Assembly (NCBI GenBank): GCA_035548375.1
Contig: DASZTG010000054.1
Location: 124,001 to 188,000 of the forward strand
DNA from: JACQAP01 sp035548375
Lineage (GTDB): Bacteria > Pseudomonadota > Gammaproteobacteria > Burkholderiales > JACQAP01
Reading direction: 5' to 3'
Length of the DNA: 64,000 bases
This document shows positions 8,920 to 18,225 of the stretch, piece after piece. Position numbers and translations under genes: made by a program. A model generated the notes under the pieces. That model was not told the DNA's origin. It did no database searches and saw only the letters and a program-made list of their open reading frames with translations. The stretch's first letter is position 1. Every line of letters begins with the position of its first letter.

Positions 8920-9480
8920 ATGAAGTTCCTGCTGTCGCTATCGCGCGCCATCGACCGGCTCAACGAGCGGGTCGGGCGCCTCGTGATCTGGCTGGTGCTG
9001 GCCATGACGCTGGTGAGCGCGGCCAACGCGCTGGTTCGCTACCTGTTCAACGTCAGCTCCAACGCCTGGCTCGAGCTGCAGTGGTATTTGTTCGCGGCGG
9101 TGTTCCTGCTGTGCGCGGGCTACACGCTGCTGAACAACGAGCACATCCGCATCGACGTACTCTCCTCGCGGCTGTCGGCGCGCAGCCGCCTGTGGATCGA
9201 TGTCATCGGCACGCTGCTGTTCCTGTTGCCGGTTGCGATCTGCGTCCTCTGGCTGTCGTGGCCCGTCTTCGTGAACGCGTGGGCCAGCGGTGAAGTGTCC
9301 AGCAATGCCGGCGGCCTGGTGCGCTGGCCGGCGCGCCTGCTGGTGCCGGCGGGCTTCCTGCTGCTGGCCCTGCAGGGCGTCTCCGAACTCATCAAGCGCA
9401 TCGCCGCGCTGCGCGGATTGGTGGCGCCGCCGGAAGCCAGGAACGCGGCGGCGACATTGGACCGGACGCAATCGCAATGA
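8920..9480 (+). CDS. dctQ: TRAP transporter small permease (DctQ-type)
   Basis: A 186-aa membrane protein with four hydrophobic helices (roughly 20-42, 52-74, 95-118, 138-160) and the family motif NAWLELQWYLFAAVFLLCAG. It forms the small permease of a tripartite ATP-independent periplasmic transporter. Its stop overlaps the start of the large permease (ATGA, 4 nt). Confidence 0.92.
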   Translation: MKFLLSLSRAIDRLNERVGRLVIWLVLAMTLVSAANALVRYLFNVSSNAWLELQWYLFAAVFLLCAGYTLLNNEHIRIDVLSSRLSARSRLWIDVIGTLLFLLPVAICVLWLSWPVFVNAWASGEVSSNAGGLVRWPARLLVPAGFLLLALQGVSELIKRIAALRGLVAPPEARNAAATLDRTQSQ

Positions 9481-11015
9481 TCGCGTTCGTCACGGCAAAC
9501 ATCGCGCCGCTGATGTTCGCGGCCCTCGTCGTGTTCCTGCTGCTCGGGTATCCGGTCGCCTTCGCGCTCGGTGCCGTCGGCCTCTCGTTCGGCGTGCTCG
9601 GCATCTACCTAGACCTTTTGCATCCCGCACTGTTCCAGGCGCTGCCCGAGCGCATTTTCGGCATCATGGCCAACGACACGCTGCTCGCGGTGCCTTTCTT
9701 CACGTTCATGGGGCTCGTGCTGGAGCGCAGCGGCATGGCGGAAGACCTGCTCGACACCGTCGGCCAGTTGTTCGGCCCGATTCGCGGCGGCCTCGCTTAT
9801 GCGGTCGTGCTCGTCGGCGCGCTGCTCGCCGCGACGACCGGCGTGGTCGCGGCCTCGGTGATATCGATGGGCCTGATCTCGCTGCCCATCATGCTGCGCT
9901 ACGGCTACGACCGTCGCCTGGCGAGCGGCGTCATCGCCGCATCCGGCACGCTCGCGCAGATCATTCCGCCGTCGCTGGTGCTCATCGTGCTCGCCGACCA
10001 GCTCGGCCGCTCGGTGGGCGACATGTACCAGGGCGCCGTGCTGCCCGGCCTCGTGCTGACCGGCCTCTACCTCGCTTATGTATTCGGCCGCACGATATTC
10101 ACCCCCGAAGCCGCGCCCGCATTGCCGCCGGAAGCGCGCAGCCTGCGCGGCGCGAAGCTGCTGCGCCGCGTGGTCTTCGTGCTCATCCCGCCGCTCGCGC
10201 TGATCTTCCTGGTGCTGGGCACGATTTTCCTGGGCATCGCCACGCCCACCGAAGGCGGCGCCATGGGCGCGACCGGCGCGATCGTGCTGGCGCTCGTCAA
10301 CCGCCGCCTGGATTGGTCGCTGCTGAAGCAGGCGATGAATTCCACGGCAAAGCTGACGTCGTTCGTGATCTTCATCCTGATCGGCTCGACGATTTTCAGC
10401 CTGACGTTCCGCGGTGTCAGCGGCGACCTATGGGTCGAGCACCTGCTGACCGGCCTGCCGGGCGGGCCGCTCGGCTTCCTGATCGTGGTCAACCTGCTGA
10501 CGTTCGTGCTGGCGTTCTTCCTGGATTTCTTCGAGCTGGCGTTCATCATCGTGCCGCTGCTCGCACCCGTGGCGGACAAGCTCGGCATCGACCTGATCTG
10601 GTTCGGCGTGCTGCTCGCAGTGAACATGCAGACGTCGTTCATGCATCCGCCGTTCGGGTTCGCGCTGTTCTATCTTCGCAGCGTTGCCCCCGCGCAGGCC
10701 TACCTGGACAAGCTCACCGGCAAGAGCCTCGCGCCGGTCACGACGGGCCAGATCTACTGGGGCGCGGTTCCCTTCGTCGTCATCCAGCTCGTGATGGTGG
10801 TCATCGTGATCGCGTTCCCGGGACTGGTGACGGCCACGCTGCAAAGGAATGCGGTGGATCCCTCGAAGATCGAGATCAACATCCCGCCGCCGGAAGAGCA
10901 CGCCGAGCCGGACTTCGATGACGGCAAGTCAAAGGCCGGCGACGCACCGTCGAAGGAAAAATCCGGCGCCGATGAAGCCAGCGACCTGGAGAAGCAGTTC
11001 AAGCAATCCAGATGA
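9477..11015 (+). CDS. dctM: TRAP transporter large permease (DctM-type)
   Basis: A 512-aa inner-membrane protein of the DctM family with about a dozen hydrophobic helices, PFFTFMGLVLERSG early and SGTLAQIIPPSLVLIVLADQ in the middle. It couples ion gradients to uptake of organic anions. The last 50 or so residues (after IEINIPPPEE) form a hydrophilic, Lys/Glu-rich tail not needed for the fold, seen in the mannitol/chloroaromatic-like subgroup. The partner binding protein is encoded convergently, 48 nt downstream. Confidence 0.92.
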   Translation: MIAFVTANIAPLMFAALVVFLLLGYPVAFALGAVGLSFGVLGIYLDLLHPALFQALPERIFGIMANDTLLAVPFFTFMGLVLERSGMAEDLLDTVGQLFGPIRGGLAYAVVLVGALLAATTGVVAASVISMGLISLPIMLRYGYDRRLASGVIAASGTLAQIIPPSLVLIVLADQLGRSVGDMYQGAVLPGLVLTGLYLAYVFGRTIFTPEAAPALPPEARSLRGAKLLRRVVFVLIPPLALIFLVLGTIFLGIATPTEGGAMGATGAIVLALVNRRLDWSLLKQAMNSTAKLTSFVIFILIGSTIFSLTFRGVSGDLWVEHLLTGLPGGPLGFLIVVNLLTFVLAFFLDFFELAFIIVPLLAPVADKLGIDLIWFGVLLAVNMQTSFMHPPFGFALFYLRSVAPAQAYLDKLTGKSLAPVTTGQIYWGAVPFVVIQLVMVVIVIAFPGLVTATLQRNAVDPSKIEINIPPPEEHAEPDFDDGKSKAGDAPSKEKSGADEASDLEKQFKQSR

Positions 11016-11063
11016 AATCGGCCCAGCCCTTGCCGCGGAATACGCGGTGGGCGAGGCGTTTCG

Positions 11064-12158
11064 TCACTTGCCTTCGCCGAGCTTCGAGTAGAACGCGTAG
11101 TTGTCGTAGGTCGACTCAGCGACGCGGAACCACAGGAACTGCTCATCGCGGAATTTCTTCCAGCCGGGATACATGCGCTTCCAGTGCGGGCTCTTCGCGC
11201 CGAGTTCCGCGTACAACTCGAACGCGGCTTTCTCCGCGGCTTCCATGACCGGCTTCGGGAAGGGCCGCAGCTTCGTGCCGCCGGAGACGAGGCGATGCAG
11301 CGCCGCGGGGTTCTGCGAGTCGTACTTGGCCGGCATCCACGCCGTGACTTCGCCGCACGCGGCGACCAGCGCGGCCTGGTAGGCCTTCGGCAGCTCCTCC
11401 CACTTCTTGCGGTTGACGAGCGTGTGCAGCATCGGGCCGCCTTCCCAGAAGCCGGGATAGTAGTAGTACTGCGCGACCTTGTTGAAGCCGAGCTTCTCGT
11501 CGTCATACGGCCCGACCCATTCCGCGCCGTCTATCGTGCCCTTCTCGAGCGCGGGGTAGATGTCCGGCCCGCCTATCATCTGCGGCACCGCGCCGAGCTT
11601 CGCGAGCACCAGCCCGGCCATGCCGCCGATGCGGAATTTCATGCCCTTCAGGTCGTCGACCGACTTGATCTCCTTGCGGAACCAGCCGCCCATCTGGCAA
11701 CCCGTGCTGCCGGCAAGGATCGCCTTGATGCCGTATTCCTGCAGCAGCGGCTCGGTCGCCTGTTCGCCGCCGCCGTGCAGCCACCAGGCATTCGCCTGGC
11801 GCGTGTTCGGCCCGAAGCACACCGAGCATGCGAGCGCAAACGCCGGATCCTTGCCGAAGTAGTAGTACAGCGCGGTATGGCCGAGCTCCACCGTGCCGGC
11901 TTGCACGGCATCGAGCACTTGTGCCGCGGGCACGATCTCGCCGGCCGCGAACGTGCGGATCTGGAACTTGCCGTCGGTGATTTCCGCGACGCGTCTTGAG
12001 ATCAGCTCCGCGCCGCCGAAAATCGTGTCGAGGCTCTTCGGCCAGCTCGCCGCCATGCGCCACTGCACGGACGGTTGCGACTCTGCGATGGCCGGTGCTG
12101 CGACAACCCCTGCCGCAAGCCCGGCGGCGGCTTTCCCCAGGAACGATCTGCGCTGCAT
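11064..12158 (-). CDS. dctP: TRAP transporter substrate-binding protein (DctP-type)
   Basis: A 364-aa periplasmic binding protein. The start has a Tat-like signal (MQRRSFLGKAAAGLAAG) ending near AIAES. The mature part has the TRAP family features QWRMAASWPKSLDTIFGG and FRIGGMAGLVLAKLGAVP. GAGGAGA precedes the ATG at 12158; the open frame 47 codons further up is not used. It belongs to the subgroup near alpha-keto acid or mannitol-type TRAP SBPs, so the ligand is probably an organic acid. It faces the QM genes convergently, so it must have its own promoter. Confidence 0.92.
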   Translation of the reverse strand: MQRRSFLGKAAAGLAAGVVAAPAIAESQPSVQWRMAASWPKSLDTIFGGAELISRRVAEITDGKFQIRTFAAGEIVPAAQVLDAVQAGTVELGHTALYYYFGKDPAFALACSVCFGPNTRQANAWWLHGGGEQATEPLLQEYGIKAILAGSTGCQMGGWFRKEIKSVDDLKGMKFRIGGMAGLVLAKLGAVPQMIGGPDIYPALEKGTIDGAEWVGPYDDEKLGFNKVAQYYYYPGFWEGGPMLHTLVNRKKWEELPKAYQAALVAACGEVTAWMPAKYDSQNPAALHRLVSGGTKLRPFPKPVMEAAEKAAFELYAELGAKSPHWKRMYPGWKKFRDEQFLWFRVAESTYDNYAFYSKLGEGK

Positions 12159-12307
12159 GGAATCTCCTCGTTTGCCTGCCGGCAACGCCGGCCCAGCGCA
12201 ACGATAGCGCAAAGGCGACCCGATCACATATCGGCGCAAATCCTGACGCTGCTCGAAGCGATGGCGATCCTGCCGGCGCATCGCATTGATCGCCGCCACA
12301 AGGCCGG

Positions 12308-12814
12308 CTATTTCACGCCGTCCGCGGCGACGCCCAGAGGCGCGAGCTTCTCGTCCCGCAATGCGGTCAGCAATGCATCGCCATTGCCGTCCACGCGAAA
12401 TTCGCCGTAGCGCGCCTTCGAATAAAGCTGCGCCGTGCCTTCCTGGAAGAAATACGCATTGGTCGCGAACTTGACCCTGTCGTTGCGCAGCCGGAAACGG
12501 ATTTTCATCTCGTTCGAATTCGCCGGCGTACCCAGGTCGACGCGTGCATAGGATCCCACGCGCCTTTCGTCGAGGGCCACGACGACCAGGCCATCGCGCT
12601 TCAACTCGCTTTCCCTCGCGCTCGCACGCAGCGCGTTCTCCACCTGGAAGCGCAATGCCATGTAGTCGCCCTGCATCAGCGATCTCGGGTCGACCGGTGC
12701 CAGTTCCAGGAACACCACGCTGCCCTCGGTCAGCAGGCGCTCGCGGCTGTAGATCGAGAAATCTACGAGCACCAGGATGACGATGCCGGCGACGATCGCG
12801 ATGGCCTTACGCAT
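12308..12814 (-). CDS. GDYXXLXY domain-containing membrane-anchored protein
   Basis: A 168-aa protein with one N-terminal helix (residues about 4-20) and the defining MQGDYMALRF motif around residue 51. It is the third gene of a compact operon; its ATG at 12814 lies within the end of the upstream DUF4401 gene (8-nt overlap). The DUF2157-DUF4401-GDYXXLXY trio is a known conserved neighbourhood of unknown function, probably an inner-membrane complex. Confidence 0.85.
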   Translation of the reverse strand: MRKAIAIVAGIVILVLVDFSIYSRERLLTEGSVVFLELAPVDPRSLMQGDYMALRFQVENALRASARESELKRDGLVVVALDERRVGSYARVDLGTPANSNEMKIRFRLRNDRVKFATNAYFFQEGTAQLYSKARYGEFRVDGNGDALLTALRDEKLAPLGVAADGVK

Positions 12815-13886
12815 CGCCCGCCCCTTTTTCCGCCGGCGCATATGCCCGCAACATGACAAGCCTGGCCAGCAGCAGAGCGACACCAGCGCAGGCGAGGATT
12901 GCCGATTTCTGCAGCAGCGTGATTTGCAGGGAGTAGTAGTAGTACGACCAGTAAGCCAGCAGCGCGGCAATGCCCAGCCCGGTCAACACGCGATTGCCGT
13001 TCGCGTAGCCGAGCAGCACGATGGTCACGCCGATGCCCAGGCCGGGTGCATCGAAGGAAACCAGCGCGACCACCACCGCCGCGGCGAGCGCGGCCAGGCC
13101 GGGACCGCGGTCCACTGCCACACGCTGGCGAACCAGCAGGCGCCATACCACCACGACGGTGATCACGCCGATCGCCGCCGGACCGAGCCATGCCGCAATC
13201 TCGCCGCCGATCGCGGGATGCCCGTGCCCGCGCATGGCCTCGCGAAGCAGCCTGGCCTCGGCCAGCATCACGAGCTCGTAGATCGCCAGCAAGGTCATAC
13301 CGTAGGCGAGCGCGCGCATTTCCACGCCGCGGCGAACCAGGCGGAACTCGTTCAGCCAGGCCCACGCAAAAACGCCGAATACGATTGCGTTGGTATAGAA
13401 ATAGAGCCCCCAGTCCATCATCGCCACCACCAGCGCCCCTCCCGCCGCGGCTGCCGACAGCACGCGGTGCAGGAAATTCGGGATGAGCAGGAACAGCGCC
13501 ACTTCCACCAGCGCGAACAGCAGCGCGATCACGCCGATGTCCTCCGTGAACAACGACCCCAGCCCGAATCCGATCAGCGCCTGCCCGGCAAGGCTGACGG
13601 CAAGGCCGAATTGCTCGAAAAAGTCGCTGTCGGCCTTTGCGCGGAACAGCGCCGTCGCGCCCCCGCACATCAGCGCGCCGATCACCAGGCCCGCGGCCGG
13701 CGTCTTGTACACCACCGCGAACGCGGCGCCCACGAAACCCATCAGGAACATCGCACCGAACCAGCCGGCGATGCCGAGCATCACGCGCACATACCAGGGC
13801 GTGTGCGGTTTTTCCGCCGGCGCCTCGCCATCGACGATGCCTTCCCCGCGCAGCGACTGCCACATCGATTCGGCTTGCACGCTCAT
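12807..13886 (-). CDS. DUF4401 domain-containing polytopic membrane protein
   Basis: A 359-aa protein made almost wholly of hydrophobic helices (about ten) after a 40-residue cytoplasmic start. The AFLMGFVGAAFAVVY-type first helices and the YANGNRVLTGLGIAALL block are typical of DUF4401. The ATG at 13886 overlaps the stop of the upstream DUF2157 gene by 4 nt. Middle gene of the trio; function unknown. Confidence 0.83.
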   Translation of the reverse strand: MSVQAESMWQSLRGEGIVDGEAPAEKPHTPWYVRVMLGIAGWFGAMFLMGFVGAAFAVVYKTPAAGLVIGALMCGGATALFRAKADSDFFEQFGLAVSLAGQALIGFGLGSLFTEDIGVIALLFALVEVALFLLIPNFLHRVLSAAAAGGALVVAMMDWGLYFYTNAIVFGVFAWAWLNEFRLVRRGVEMRALAYGMTLLAIYELVMLAEARLLREAMRGHGHPAIGGEIAAWLGPAAIGVITVVVVWRLLVRQRVAVDRGPGLAALAAAVVVALVSFDAPGLGIGVTIVLLGYANGNRVLTGLGIAALLAYWSYYYYSLQITLLQKSAILACAGVALLLARLVMLRAYAPAEKGAGDA

Positions 13887-14860
13887 GCGCGCGCCTCCGC
13901 CGCGATTCGCTTCAACCACCAGCCGCCCGCCGCCGACAGGCCGATGATCAGCATGCCGATCAGCAGGAAGGCCCCGGCTTCGGCGGAGCGGAACAAGTGC
14001 ATGGACAGCCATGTCGTCACGACGACGATGACGGACAGCACGCCCCCCGCCAGGACGTACACATCAATGAACAGTCGTCGATACAACGCGTAGGCCGCGG
14101 CGAGGTAAAGGATCCACGCCAAAGCGCCCCAGCCACCCTCGTGGCGGAAATCGACGATGGCGTAGATCGCCAGCGCCGTCGCCACGCCGCCGCTTGCCGT
14201 CGCCAGTATGCGAATGGCCCAACGATCCGATGCACGTCCGCGCGCCAGTCCCTCCCATGCCGCGAGCGCAACGGCATTCAATGCGAACAACACCCACATC
14301 AACTGATCCGGCGCGAACAGCACGCCGAAAAGCCCGCCGAAAATCGAGTAATAGAAAACCACGGCGGCGTTCAGCAATCCGAGCCACAGCAGCCACAACG
14401 CGGAAAGGCGGCCGAGCAGCGTCCATGGCAGGATCAGGACGGCCCACGCCGAGAACAGCTCCCAGGTGTCGGCGCCGGTCTGGTAGGTCTGGCCCACCAG
14501 CGCCAGCAACGCACCCACGAACAGCGCTGCGGCGAGCAGCGCCACCTTGCCGGCGATCGAATCGATGCCCGTGCGCCAGATGACGGCAAGCGCCGCGACG
14601 ACGAGAAGCTCGACCAGCCCGAATTTGGCGTAACGGCCGAGATCGTTCCAGTTGTACGCGAGGAAAAAGACGATGCCGGCCGCGATGAGCAACGCGCCCA
14701 GCCATAGCATCAACCGGTCGAGGAAGCGCAGCCAGCGTTGGCCGGCCGGAAAAACACCCGCGACGGCGAATGCGCGTTCCAGGTTTCCCGGATCGATGCG
14801 ACCCTGCTCGGCCCAGTCGAGCAGGACGTGGCGACGCGATTTCTTGTCCATGGACATCAT
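13883..14860 (-). CDS. DUF2157 domain-containing polytopic membrane protein
   Basis: A 325-aa protein. The N-terminal 45 residues are soluble, with a WAEQGRI start typical of DUF2157, followed by about nine transmembrane helices, including FFLAYNWNDLGRYAKF. First gene of the DUF2157-DUF4401-GDYXXLXY operon; all three junctions overlap, so they are almost certainly made together. Confidence 0.85.
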   Translation of the reverse strand: MMSMDKKSRRHVLLDWAEQGRIDPGNLERAFAVAGVFPAGQRWLRFLDRLMLWLGALLIAAGIVFFLAYNWNDLGRYAKFGLVELLVVAALAVIWRTGIDSIAGKVALLAAALFVGALLALVGQTYQTGADTWELFSAWAVLILPWTLLGRLSALWLLWLGLLNAAVVFYYSIFGGLFGVLFAPDQLMWVLFALNAVALAAWEGLARGRASDRWAIRILATASGGVATALAIYAIVDFRHEGGWGALAWILYLAAAYALYRRLFIDVYVLAGGVLSVIVVVTTWLSMHLFRSAEAGAFLLIGMLIIGLSAAGGWWLKRIAAEARA

Positions 14861-15006
14861 CAGGGCGGCCTTTTCGGCCGCAATGACGGGATCATCGCCT
14901 CTTTGGCGGCGCTTTTCAATGCAAAATGCTTGCGCGGCAGCAATGCCATATGCATGATTGGCGGACGTGGTTGCTTCACTGCCTCATCACCGGGAGGTGC
15001 GGGAAA

Positions 15007-16125
15007 ATGCAGCAACTCGACGAGTTTACCCATTTCGTCTACGGCGCCATCCTGGATGCCGAAAAATGGAAGGTGGCATTGGGAAAGCTCGCGCAGATGG
15101 CCGAAGCGCCGCGCGCGGCGCTGGTGGACTCCGACCTCGCGGCCAGCGTGACCTACCGGCAGGTCTACCACGGCATGGGCGAAGCGGAAAACCAGGTGTA
15201 TCTGACCGAATATGCGGCGATCGACCCGCGCCTGCCCATGGTCCTCGGGCACAACAAGCTCACCTGGCTTTCGGACTACGACGCATTCGACGAGGCTTTC
15301 CGCAGCAAGGAGCGCATCTATTCCGAATTCCTGGTCCCGGGCGGTGTCGGCGAATCGATCGTCGCCACGTTTGCGCGCGAAGGTTCACGCATTGGCACGG
15401 CCCTGCTGGCCAGGAATTTCACGCAACCCAAGGTGCCCCCGGCGATCCGACAAGACCTCGATCTGGCGATGCCGCATCTGGATCGGGCAGTGAAGCTGGC
15501 GAGGAAATTCGAATCGCTCACGTCCGAGATGATCCTGAGCCACACCGTTCTCGACGCGCTGGCCGAACCGCTGGCCTGCCTTCTTGCCAACGGCGCCGTG
15601 CATCGCGCCAATGCCGCGTTCGACTCGACCCTGCGCACGGGCCGCATCGTGTCGATCAACAAAGGCGTCCTCAACGTTCGCGACAAGGCGCTGCAATCCC
15701 GGCTTTATGCGGCCATACGAGAGTGTTGCCGGATAGCCGAAGGCGGTGTTGCCGCCAGTCCCTCGCAGCAATTAACGCTTCGCATCGATATCACGAATGG
15801 ACCGCCCGCCTTCATCACCGTCGCGCCGTTGGCGGCCGCGCATTTCAGGTCGTGGGCCGGGCGGCGCTGCGCCCTCTTGCGCATCGATCAAAGCGGCTGC
15901 ACGCCCGATCCCGCCGAGGTCGCGGCGGCACTCACGCTCAGCCTCGCCGAAGCGCGCCTGGTTTGCACGCTCTGCGGCGGCGGCACGCTTGCGGACGCGG
16001 CGCGGAAGCTCGACATCTCCATTAACACGGCAAAGACCCAGCTTGCCTCGGTCTTTTCCAAGACGAACACCTCAAGGCAAAGCGAGCTGATCGGGCTGGT
16101 GTCCACGTTGCCTCGCCAGGCATGA
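15007..16125 (+). CDS. LuxR-family helix-turn-helix transcriptional regulator
   Basis: A 372-aa protein. The last 60 residues form a LuxR-type HTH: LSLAEARLVCTLCGGGTLAD followed by AARKLDISINTAKTQLASVF, with the recognition helix containing NTAKTQL. The N-terminal 300 residues are a sensory region without a recognised motif. The ATG at 15007 is preceded by GGGAGGTGCGGG, preferred over one 27 codons upstream. It is divergent from the DUF2157 operon, with a 146-nt shared intergenic region, and may regulate it. Confidence 0.8.
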   Translation: MQQLDEFTHFVYGAILDAEKWKVALGKLAQMAEAPRAALVDSDLAASVTYRQVYHGMGEAENQVYLTEYAAIDPRLPMVLGHNKLTWLSDYDAFDEAFRSKERIYSEFLVPGGVGESIVATFAREGSRIGTALLARNFTQPKVPPAIRQDLDLAMPHLDRAVKLARKFESLTSEMILSHTVLDALAEPLACLLANGAVHRANAAFDSTLRTGRIVSINKGVLNVRDKALQSRLYAAIRECCRIAEGGVAASPSQQLTLRIDITNGPPAFITVAPLAAAHFRSWAGRRCALLRIDQSGCTPDPAEVAAALTLSLAEARLVCTLCGGGTLADAARKLDISINTAKTQLASVFSKTNTSRQSELIGLVSTLPRQA

Positions 16126-16130
16126 AAAGA

Positions 16131-16156
16131 AAAACGGCGGGCCTTTGGAGCCCGCC
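16131..16156 (-). terminator. Intrinsic terminator for the 16231-16722 gene
   Basis: A 7-bp perfect stem, GGCGGGC/GCCCGCC (16136-16142 and 16150-16156), with a 7-nt loop. Read on the minus strand it is followed by TTTTTCTTTT. Confidence 0.75.
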
Positions 16157-16230
16157 GCGCAACCCCGTGCGCCACGGGGCGAGGAGAGTTCCCGCCTCCA
16201 CGGTGGCGGAAACGCCAACAGTGTCGCGCG

Positions 16231-16722
16231 TCAGATCTTCTTGCAGCTCGCCTCGACGACGCGCTTGACCCCATCCGGCTTCTTGACGTCGACGGCGTAG
16301 TCGAAGGCGGAGCCCTTGCGGTCGATGACGATGTTGACGCCGTCGTTTTCCCACGTCCAGGTGTCGCCCTGCCAGCCGCTCGAGCTTGCCGCGTTGCGCT
16401 CGCCGGAGTTGTCCACGCCGTTGCGGACCCACTTCTTGCTGTCCGGATCGTAGGACATCAGGAAAACGGCGTTCCACGGGCTCGGATGGTCCGAGCTCTT
16501 CACTTCGGTATAGCGCTCCATGTACGTATAGCCGTCCAGGACTGTCTTCTCGACGCCGGTCTTGAAGGTCTTGCCCGAACCGGTTTCCTTGGCAACGCAG
16601 GAGAACTTGCCCAGGCCACCCTTGTACACGTCCAGTTCCTTTGCCGGGTCGGCACTGGCGGCCGTTGCCACGCCGGCCAGGACGAGCGATGCAGCCATAC
16701 CCCATGCCTTCGCGAGTTTCAT
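16231..16722 (-). CDS. Secreted hypothetical protein (DUF1579-like)
   Basis: A 163-aa protein with a clear signal peptide (MKLAKAWGMAASLVLAGVAT, cleavage near ASADP). The mature part resembles small DUF1579-type domains: YTYMERYTEVKSSD and WQGDTWTWEND. Two Cys (positions about 42 and 160) could form a disulfide in the periplasm. No function is known. An intrinsic terminator follows within 75 nt. Confidence 0.65.
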   Translation of the reverse strand: MKLAKAWGMAASLVLAGVATAASADPAKELDVYKGGLGKFSCVAKETGSGKTFKTGVEKTVLDGYTYMERYTEVKSSDHPSPWNAVFLMSYDPDSKKWVRNGVDNSGERNAASSSGWQGDTWTWENDGVNIVIDRKGSAFDYAVDVKKPDGVKRVVEASCKKI

Positions 16723-17048
16723 GTTGCTCCTCCCAAAAATGGAAAAAAGAAATGAAGTTGCGAGAGATGCCGGTCTGCGTGAAGCACCATGCGAATCACA
16801 GACGGGGCAAGCTTACGGGGGGAGCGGTGGGACTCAATCACCCAAACGGGTGATCGCGGGAAAAGCGGTGCCGGCCGTCCTGCGGGCGACCGACCAGGCC
16901 AGTCGCGGCCCGGCGTCCAGCCCGCCGGCGATCGCGAGCGACCGGGGAAATCAGCGGTCAGCCTGAAGAAAAAGGGGGCGAAATCGCCGGCCAACCCGGG
17001 GGAATCACCGCGAACGCCATCACGTGGCGGGAATGAACTCGGGACGGC
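16723..17048. other. Intergenic region without a supported gene
   Basis: 326 bases. Short open frames exist but have shadow-like composition. The only structure seen is a perfect ATCACCC-AAAC-GGGTGAT palindrome at 16837-16854, about 115 bases upstream of the minus-strand gene starting at 16722. Confidence 0.6.
16837..16854. promoter_or_regulatory. Perfect 7+7 palindrome, possible operator
   Basis: ATCACCC and GGGTGAT separated by AAAC. No U-tract follows on either strand, so it is not an obvious terminator. It lies upstream of the secreted-protein gene that starts at 16722. Binding factor unknown. Confidence 0.35.
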
Positions 17049-18104
17049 TCAACCACCCGGATGTGCCGCTTCCCACGCCCTCACTTTCTCGCGCGCCGCG
17101 TCGAAAATCCGCTCGAAATTTTTCTGCCTCACTTTCGCCGCGGTATCCGCATCCAGCCTGTCCCACAATTTCTGGTAGGCGTCGTAGGCTTTCAGGTAAT
17201 CGGCCTGGGATTTCGGCGCGACGGTATCGCTGCCGAACAGGAAGCGGTCGGGGTATTGGTTCAGCAGCTTCACCCAGGCATCCAGGGTCGCGTCGTCGAC
17301 GGTGATCCACTTCGCGACTTCATCCCACGAGATGTCGAAGTTCACATTGGAATATTCGTCGCTGCCGAGGATCTCGCGCAACAGCTCGACGTGATCGGGC
17401 GTCGGCTTGACGAATCTGCCGAGCCCCGTATGCGCCCAGATGATCGACGTGTTCGGGTGCGCGCGGAACACCGCCTTCAGGTCGTCGAAGTTCGCCGGCC
17501 TTCCCGGCGCGGGCCGCATGGTGTTGATGTCATTGTGCAGGATCGCCACCAGGCCGGCCTCGCCGGCGAAATCCAGCACCTTGTCCAGCGCCGGATTCCT
17601 CAGGCTCGCCGTGTGGCCGGCGACTTTCGCGGACACGACTTCCTTGTGGACCGTGAATTCACCGATGCCGGTGAACACGCCGGGGTATGTCAGCAGCACG
17701 CGACGTATATGGTCGGCCGCGTACATGTCCGTCGGATTGAAGCCCGTGATCATCGGATCGACGCGCGCGCGGTCGGTGGGTGGCAGCTTCAGGTATTGGT
17801 TCGCGATCATCGCGTCGACGAACGAGTAGTAATAAAGCTCGGCGTCGGACAGCAAATAGTAGTCAGGCGCGCGATCGCCCGATTCGAAGTAATCCCACTT
17901 CTGCTGCAACGGGATGCCGAACACCGCCGCCCTGCCCGTCCGGTCGCCCATGATCTTCAGGAACTCCGGCAAGGTCGGCCCTTCCTGGATGTAGTTGGTC
18001 AGGTGGAAGTGCGAATCGTTGAAGTCATAGGCTTCGCTTCGCGAAGAAAAGGAAGCCAGCAACGCAAATGCCAGCACCAGCCTGACGCAAGCCTGTCGTT
18101 TCAT
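17049..18104 (-). CDS. Secreted amidohydrolase family protein
   Basis: A 351-aa protein. The signal peptide (first 24 residues, ending SSRSEA) is followed directly by YDFNDSHFHL, the HxH metal motif of the amidohydrolase_2 superfamily. Further family features are IGEFTVHKE, VAILHNDIN, SIIWAHTGLG and a C-terminal RFLFGSDTV with the catalytic Asp. The ATG at 18104 is chosen because the signal peptide starts there. An exported TIM-barrel hydrolase or decarboxylase; substrate unknown. Confidence 0.85.
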   Translation of the reverse strand: MKRQACVRLVLAFALLASFSSRSEAYDFNDSHFHLTNYIQEGPTLPEFLKIMGDRTGRAAVFGIPLQQKWDYFESGDRAPDYYLLSDAELYYYSFVDAMIANQYLKLPPTDRARVDPMITGFNPTDMYAADHIRRVLLTYPGVFTGIGEFTVHKEVVSAKVAGHTASLRNPALDKVLDFAGEAGLVAILHNDINTMRPAPGRPANFDDLKAVFRAHPNTSIIWAHTGLGRFVKPTPDHVELLREILGSDEYSNVNFDISWDEVAKWITVDDATLDAWVKLLNQYPDRFLFGSDTVAPKSQADYLKAYDAYQKLWDRLDADTAAKVRQKNFERIFDAAREKVRAWEAAHPGG

Positions 18105-18225
18105 GGTTCTGCCTTGATGCTGCGAATTCCGGAGTGCGAGGATAGCAGCAAGGCTCACAACCGACGAAGGACAATTGTGTTTCAAATGTACCGCGACACG
18201 TTCCTTCGGCGGAGACTGCCCGTCG

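Noticed and set aside
9290..10921. 543-codon forward frame within the TRAP permease genes
   Set aside because: Arg/Ala/Pro-rich out-of-frame translation of dctQ and dctM.
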